Shown: in pieces, positions 13,584 to 13,837 of the stretch
How the letters are laid out: every line of letters begins with the position of its first letter
How positions within the stretch are numbered: the first letter of the stretch is position 1
From: Paracoccaceae bacterium
GTDB lineage: Bacteria; Pseudomonadota; Alphaproteobacteria; Rhodobacterales; Rhodobacteraceae
Direction: 5' to 3'
NCBI GenBank assembly: GCA_006227805.1
Contig: SBFT01000313.1
Location: 1 to 13,837, forward strand
DNA length: 13,837 bases
Made by a program: the position numbers and the translations under genes
The notes under the pieces: generated by a model
The model's input: the letters and a program-made list of their open reading frames with translations, nothing else
What the model was told of the DNA's origin: nothing
The model's database searches: none

Positions 13584-13837
13584 TCAGCCCGGAGGCGGCC
13601 CGGCCGGGGTCTCGACCAGGCTGGCATAATGGCCGGGCTGGCGGGTCTGGAAAACGCCCCAGATGTCGCGTTCGCGCGCGGCGCGCTCCAGATCCAGCCT
13701 GGCCCGAAGGATGCCGCTGCCGCTGCGGTCCATCTGCGCCACCACATGGGCGCGATGATCGCAGCAGAACGAGCTGCCGTAGAAGTCGAGCGTGAGACCG
13801 TCATCGGTTTCGCGTCCCACCCGGTTCGCCGCCAGGA
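13584..13837 (-). CDS. Carbon-nitrogen hydrolase, N-carbamoylputrescine amidase-like, C-terminal end (partial)
   Basis: The last 83 codons of a nitrilase-superfamily amidase whose 5' part lies beyond the window. The visible frame opens LAANRVGRETDDG, then LDFYGSSFCCDHRAHVV and ERDIWGVFQTRQPGHYASL. AANRVGRE and FYGSSF are typical of the C-terminal strands of AguB, which hydrolyses N-carbamoylputrescine to putrescine, CO2 and ammonia in agmatine degradation. The catalytic Glu-Lys-Cys triad is upstream and not visible, so N-carbamoyl-amino-acid hydrolases remain possible. The final ten residues are Pro/Gly-rich. Stop TGA is at 13584-13586, twelve bp before the hydrolase remnant's ATG, so they were probably one operon. 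A GTG at 13818-13820 is internal to the gene, not its start. Confidence 0.75.
   Translation of the reverse strand, partial: LAANRVGRETDDGLTLDFYGSSFCCDHRAHVVAQMDRSGSGILRARLDLERAARERDIWGVFQTRQPGHYASLVETPAGPPPG

Overview
The window is a high-GC stretch with strong G/C bias at third codon positions. The gene content (an Otn acid-sugar pathway, a DauA-like oxidase, FadD, and a che operon with two CheYs, CheD and no CheZ) looks alphaproteobacterial, most likely Rhodobacterales (Rhodobacteraceae/Paracoccaceae). This placement rests on gene order and protein character only, because there is no rRNA or marker gene here. No tRNA, rRNA, CRISPR array, insertion sequence or transposase is visible.

Layout: (1) 1-1609, plus strand, is the end of a four-carbon acid-sugar catabolic operon: the otnK 3' end, otnC and otnI, each overlapping the next by 4 bp. 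Together they would phosphorylate a 3-oxo-tetronate, decarboxylate it to dihydroxyacetone phosphate, and feed the kinase by isomerising the 2-oxo form. (2) 1568-2713, minus strand, is a DauA-like FAD-dependent D-amino-acid dehydrogenase that converges on otnI and overlaps it by 42 bp. (3) 2870-5476, plus strand, is a two-gene unit of a FadD-type acyl-CoA synthetase and a bile acid:sodium symporter (BASS) family transporter, 6 bp apart. A GC-rich hairpin follows it.

(4) 5634-12343, plus strand, is a compact chemotaxis operon: STAS protein, cheY, cheA, cheW, cheR, second cheY, a 119-residue helical protein, cheB, cheD. Most junctions are 4-bp overlaps or closer. A perfect GCCGATAA, the classical flagellar sigma-28 -10 element, lies about 47 bp upstream of the first gene. 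The order resembles the Sinorhizobium cheS-cheY1-cheA-cheW-cheR-cheB-cheY2-cheD-cheT operon (recalled from memory). This suggests a system in which CheA phosphorylates two CheYs and excess phosphate drains through one of them. Two parts stand out. The unnamed protein coupled to the second cheY carries a D-x-x-x-Q motif like that of CheZ/CheT phosphatases. CheB keeps its Ser-His-Asp esterase triad but has a receiver domain with no phosphorylatable aspartate. Between the unnamed gene and cheB lies a 266-bp stretch whose only fitting ORF is arginine-rich and doubtful.

(5) 12344-12673 has no recognisable gene and holds a degenerate 13-bp tandem repeat rich in GGG runs. (6) 12674-13837, minus strand, holds the 3' end of a carbon-nitrogen hydrolase gene (AguB-like), followed 12 bp downstream by a haloacetate-dehalogenase-family alpha/beta hydrolase broken by at least four frameshifts, which I read as a decaying pseudogene.
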